Below are positions 16,122 through 17,915 of a DNA stretch of 17,915 nucleotides, in pieces. This DNA is from an uncultured Collinsella sp. (GTDB lineage Bacteria > Actinomycetota > Coriobacteriia > Coriobacteriales > Coriobacteriaceae). The notes beneath the pieces were generated by a model that saw only the letters and a list, made by a program, of their open reading frames with translations, made no database searches and was not told the origin of the DNA. Positions within the stretch are counted from its first letter, which is position 1, and every line of letters begins with the position of its first letter. The stretch spans positions 1 to 17,915 of the forward strand of contig URYW01000033.1 of the NCBI GenBank assembly GCA_900552145.1, given 5' to 3'. The position numbers and the translations under genes are program-made.

Positions 16122-16487
16122 ATGCGCTTTATGCTTAACTGGCTCTTCACCTCGATCGCCATCGCGATCGCCACGTTCCTCGTCCCCGGCATCCAACCCT
16201 TCGGTTTTGCCGAGGCCTGGGTCTGCTTTGCCTTTGTGGGACTGTTCCTCAACATCGTCGATTCGTTCGTCAAACCGTTCCTCACGGTCATCTCACTGCC
16301 GCTCACGATCATTACGCTCGGCATTTTCCAGCTCGTGCTCAACAGCTTTATGCTGGAGCTCGCCAGCTACCTGTCGGTCAACCTGTTGGGCGTCGGCATC
16401 TCCATCGCCGGCTTTGGCTCGGCCTTTATGGGCAGCATCCTAGTGTCCATCATGCGCAGCATCCTCGATAGTCTTGCCGAGGACTAA
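16122..16487 (+). CDS. YvlD-like small membrane protein (phage holin IV superfamily)
   Basis: This is a 121-residue protein made almost wholly of four hydrophobic helices with short loops. The pattern fits PF04020 (YvlD, mycobacteriophage holin superfamily IV): LNWLFTSIAIAIATFLVPGI at the start, then GLFLNIVDSFVKPFLTVISL with the conserved Asn and Lys-Pro, and then LPLTIITLGIFQLVLNSFML. The family is widespread in bacterial chromosomes and despite its name is not evidence of a prophage. Some homologues belong to envelope-stress operons, but this one stands alone. AAAGGA (16108-16113) supports the start. A strong terminator follows at 16528. Confidence 0.85.
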   Translation: MRFMLNWLFTSIAIAIATFLVPGIQPFGFAEAWVCFAFVGLFLNIVDSFVKPFLTVISLPLTIITLGIFQLVLNSFMLELASYLSVNLLGVGISIAGFGSAFMGSILVSIMRSILDSLAED

Positions 16488-16527
16488 AACGGCCATTCCG
16501 ACCGTGTCCGTCTCAACAGCCCAAAAC

Positions 16528-16560
16528 GAAGGCCGCCCATCGCAAAAATGGGCGGCCTTC
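16528..16560 (+). terminator. Intrinsic terminator, probably bidirectional
   Basis: A perfect 13-bp stem, GAAGGCCGCCCAT (16528-16540) with ATGGGCGGCCTTC (16548-16560), has a 7-nt loop and is followed by TTATTTG. It ends the YvlD-like transcript. On the minus strand the stem is followed by GTTTTGG, so it could also stop transcripts of the converging Rrf2 gene. Confidence 0.85.
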
Positions 16561-16627
16561 TTATTTGTCAATCCTCAGAGGGCAAGAAAATCTACCATTT
16601 CCACCCCGTCCCCAAATGGCAGGTGGG

Positions 16628-17056
16628 CTAGATGACGTAGTCGTAGCCATGGTTGGGAGCGACAAGTTGATCGAGCGTCACGCCGTCGAGGTAGTCGTTG
16701 ATGAGCTTGTCCAGGTTCTTCCACACGTCGAGCGTGGGGCACTCATCCGAGCGCGAGCAGCCCTTGCAGTCGCCATCCAGGCAGGCGACCGGCGCCAGAC
16801 TGCCCTCGGTCAGGCGCAAGATCTCGCCCACCGTGTACTGCTCGGGCGGACGCGTGAGCACATAGCCGCCGCCCTTGCCACGCATGCCCGAAAGCATGTT
16901 GGCGCGCACGAGCGTAGCCAAGATGTTCTCGAGATATTTCTCGGAAATCCCCTGTCGCGCCGCGATCTCTTTGAGCGGGATGCGACCGGCCGCCTGGTGC
17001 TCGGCCAGATCGACCATAACGCGCAGGGCGTACCTGCCCTTAGTAGAAACCAACAT
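16628..17056 (-). CDS. Rrf2 family transcriptional regulator (IscR/CymR type)
   Basis: This is a 142-residue dimeric winged-helix regulator. The N-terminus, MLVSTKGRYALRVMVDLAEH, is the Rrf2 signature. The helix-turn-helix spans about 27-53 (LKEIAARQGISEKYLENIL), and the wing is MRGKGGGYVLTRPP (58-71). A cysteine cluster at Cys92, Cys97, Cys100 and Cys106 (CLDGDCKGCSRSDEC) sits where IscR holds Cys92, Cys98, Cys104 and His107. A bound iron-sulfur cluster is therefore likely but with altered spacing. It is transcribed away from cysK, and a shared 253-bp intergenic region suggests that it regulates cysK and itself in response to cysteine or Fe-S status, as CymR or IscR do elsewhere. That target assignment is inference from position. 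AAAGG lies about 11 nt upstream of the ATG. Confidence 0.88.
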   Translation of the reverse strand: MLVSTKGRYALRVMVDLAEHQAAGRIPLKEIAARQGISEKYLENILATLVRANMLSGMRGKGGGYVLTRPPEQYTVGEILRLTEGSLAPVACLDGDCKGCSRSDECPTLDVWKNLDKLINDYLDGVTLDQLVAPNHGYDYVI

Positions 17057-17092
17057 ATATAGTGCTGCCTTTCGGTCTTTTAGTCCGTTGAA

Positions 17093-17120
17093 ATTCTAGC
17101 CGAAAAAATGGGTTTGAAAA
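17093..17120 (-). promoter_or_regulatory. Promoter candidate of the Rrf2 gene
   Basis: On the minus strand TAGAAT (17093-17098) matches the -10 consensus at five of six bases, and TTTTCA (17115-17120) serves as a weak -35 with 16-bp spacing. The leader would be about 30 nt. Confidence 0.4.
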
Positions 17121-17169
17121 TACCCGTTCCGGTCAAGATGGTTAATCGACTCGTAATAATCTTCTATTT

Positions 17170-17202
17170 CCTATAGCATTACTAGGCTTTAGTGTCTACT
17201 AT
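17170..17202 (+). promoter_or_regulatory. cysK promoter region with candidate operator half-sites
   Basis: TACTAT (17197-17202) is a plausible -10 for cysK, but no good -35 is present. Instead CCTA and TAGG flank nine bases (17170-17186) at the -35 position. This is compatible with a regulator-dependent promoter. The element CCTATA recurs in the leader at 17227. Confidence 0.35.
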
Positions 17203-17211
17203 GCTTGCCAA

Positions 17212-17251
17212 CAGCTAAACGAACAACCTATAAGGTTTATGGGTTTAGCTG
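17212..17251 (+). promoter_or_regulatory. Nested inverted repeat in the cysK leader
   Basis: The outer arms CAGCTAAAC (17212-17220) and GTTTAGCTG (17243-17251) are perfect reverse complements. Between them AACCT-ATA-AGGTT (17225-17237) is a second palindrome. If transcription starts near 17209, this is the first structure in the mRNA. It could be a protein operator for the divergent Rrf2 regulator or a leader RNA hairpin. Confidence 0.55.
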
Positions 17252-17309
17252 CTACACGCACCGTGAAACCACACGGCAACCAGCAACTTGAACACTTTGG
17301 AGGTTCACC

Positions 17310-17915
17310 ATGAGCAAGGTTTACACGTCCATCGATCAGCTTATCGGCCACACCCCGCTTCTGGAGCTCACCCACTTTGAGGCCGACGAGGACCTCAAGG
17401 CCCGCGTGCTCGTCAAACTGGAATACTTCAACCCAGCCGGATCCGTTAAAGACCGCGTCGCCAAGAACATGATTGACGAGGCCGAGAAGGCAGGCAAGCT
17501 CGTGCGCGGCGGCGACTATACCATCATCGAGCCCACGAGCGGCAACACCGGCGTCGGCATCGCCTCGGTGGCGGCCGCCCGCGGCTACAAGGTGATCATC
17601 ACCATGCCCGAAACCATGTCCGTCGAGCGCCGCAAGCTTATGCAGGCATATGGCGCACAGCTCGTACTCACCGACGGTTCCAAGGGCATGAAGGGCGCTA
17701 TCGCCAAGGCCGACGAGCTGGCCAAGGAGATCCCCGACAGCTTCGTGCCCGGCCAGTTCGTGATCCCCGCCAACCCCAAGGCCCATTTTGAGACCACCGG
17801 CCCGGAGATCTGGGCGGCTACGGACGGTCAGGTGGATGCGATCGTAGCCGGCGTAGGCACTGGCGGCCCCCTTACCGGCGTCGGGCAGATCCTGAACAGC
17901 AAAAATCCCGCTGTG
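17310..17915 (+). CDS. cysK: Cysteine synthase CysK (O-acetylserine sulfhydrylase), 5' part
   Basis: This PLP enzyme makes L-cysteine from O-acetyl-L-serine and sulfide, the last step of cysteine biosynthesis. The first 202 codons are present, and the gene runs off the window (family length about 305-315). Lys47 in NPAGSVKDR is the PLP Schiff-base lysine. The substrate and cofactor loop PTSGNTG spans 75-81. The phosphate-binding loop GVGTGGPLTG (181-190) is present, reading Pro-Leu where many CysK proteins have Thr-Ile. MPETMS (99-104) is also typical. The start is set by GGAGG (17299-17303) seven nt before ATG 17310. It is divergent from the Rrf2 gene. CysK rather than CysM is favoured by the overall motif wording but is not proven. 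Confidence 0.93.
   Translation, partial: MSKVYTSIDQLIGHTPLLELTHFEADEDLKARVLVKLEYFNPAGSVKDRVAKNMIDEAEKAGKLVRGGDYTIIEPTSGNTGVGIASVAAARGYKVIITMPETMSVERRKLMQAYGAQLVLTDGSKGMKGAIAKADELAKEIPDSFVPGQFVIPANPKAHFETTGPEIWAATDGQVDAIVAGVGTGGPLTGVGQILNSKNPAV

Noticed and set aside
15774..16196. A 140-codon minus-strand frame across the YerC / YvlD-like intergenic region
   Set aside because: It overlaps the opposite-strand YvlD-like gene and the YerC promoter, has no plausible domain, and its composition looks like random GC-rich reading.
16122..16487. Prophage holin
   Set aside because: The PF04020 family is a common chromosomal membrane family, and no lysin, structural or integrase gene is nearby.
17203..17309. 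T-box or SAM riboswitch in the cysK leader
   Set aside because: The leader is only about 100 nt and lacks a T-box antiterminator core, a terminator hairpin with a U-run, or the conserved SAM-aptamer elements.

Overview
The window reads as chromosomal DNA of a high-GC, Gram-positive gut actinobacterium of the Coriobacteriia. Collinsella is my best guess. The grounds are strong G/C third positions, AGGAGG-type ribosome binding sites, the addBA, YerC and Rrf2-cysK gene set, and many long GC-rich palindromes between genes. The genus is an inference from style, not a database match. Both ends cut genes: a DUF554 membrane protein at the left and cysteine synthase (cysK) at the right.

Layout. (1) 1-239: 3' end of a DUF554 gene. 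(2) 328-5937, plus strand: a three-gene module of a TerB_N/TerB_C protein, a BrxD-like (DUF2791) P-loop ATPase whose start overlaps the first gene by 8 nt, and an Lhr/BrxHI-like DEAD/DEAH helicase. The ATPase and helicase are the pair found in some BREX/Pgl phage-defence loci. The rest of BREX (PglX methylase, PglZ, the BrxC/PglY ATPase) is absent here, and a TerB-type protein stands in their place. This is the most interesting locus in the window. (3) 5938-7895: visibly more A/T-rich DNA with a minus-strand MFS exporter, a possible coupled 33-codon ORF, and two palindromes. It looks like a later insertion. (4) 7896-8405, minus: a DUF3284 protein. (5) 8542-15276, minus: addB then addA, the two-subunit helicase-nuclease for double-strand break repair. 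(6) 15497-15796, minus: a YerC/TrpR-like regulator with its own UUCG-capped terminator. (7) 16122-16487, plus: a small YvlD/holin-IV-like membrane protein. (8) 16628-17056, minus: an Rrf2 (IscR/CymR-type) regulator, divergent from cysK at 17310.

How the genes relate. The TerB/BrxD/helicase genes are probably one functional unit acting on DNA, plausibly in defence or stress. AddAB is the housekeeping end-processing machine. Its AddB subunit appears to have lost both its P-loop lysine and most iron-sulfur ligands. The Rrf2 protein probably controls cysK and itself from the shared 253-bp intergenic region, which carries a nested inverted repeat in the likely cysK leader. Five long inverted repeats occupy intergenic gaps at 3375, 5951, 6342, 8467 and 15360. 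Most differ in sequence, and at least two lack a good U-tract, so they look more like REP-type palindromes than plain terminators.
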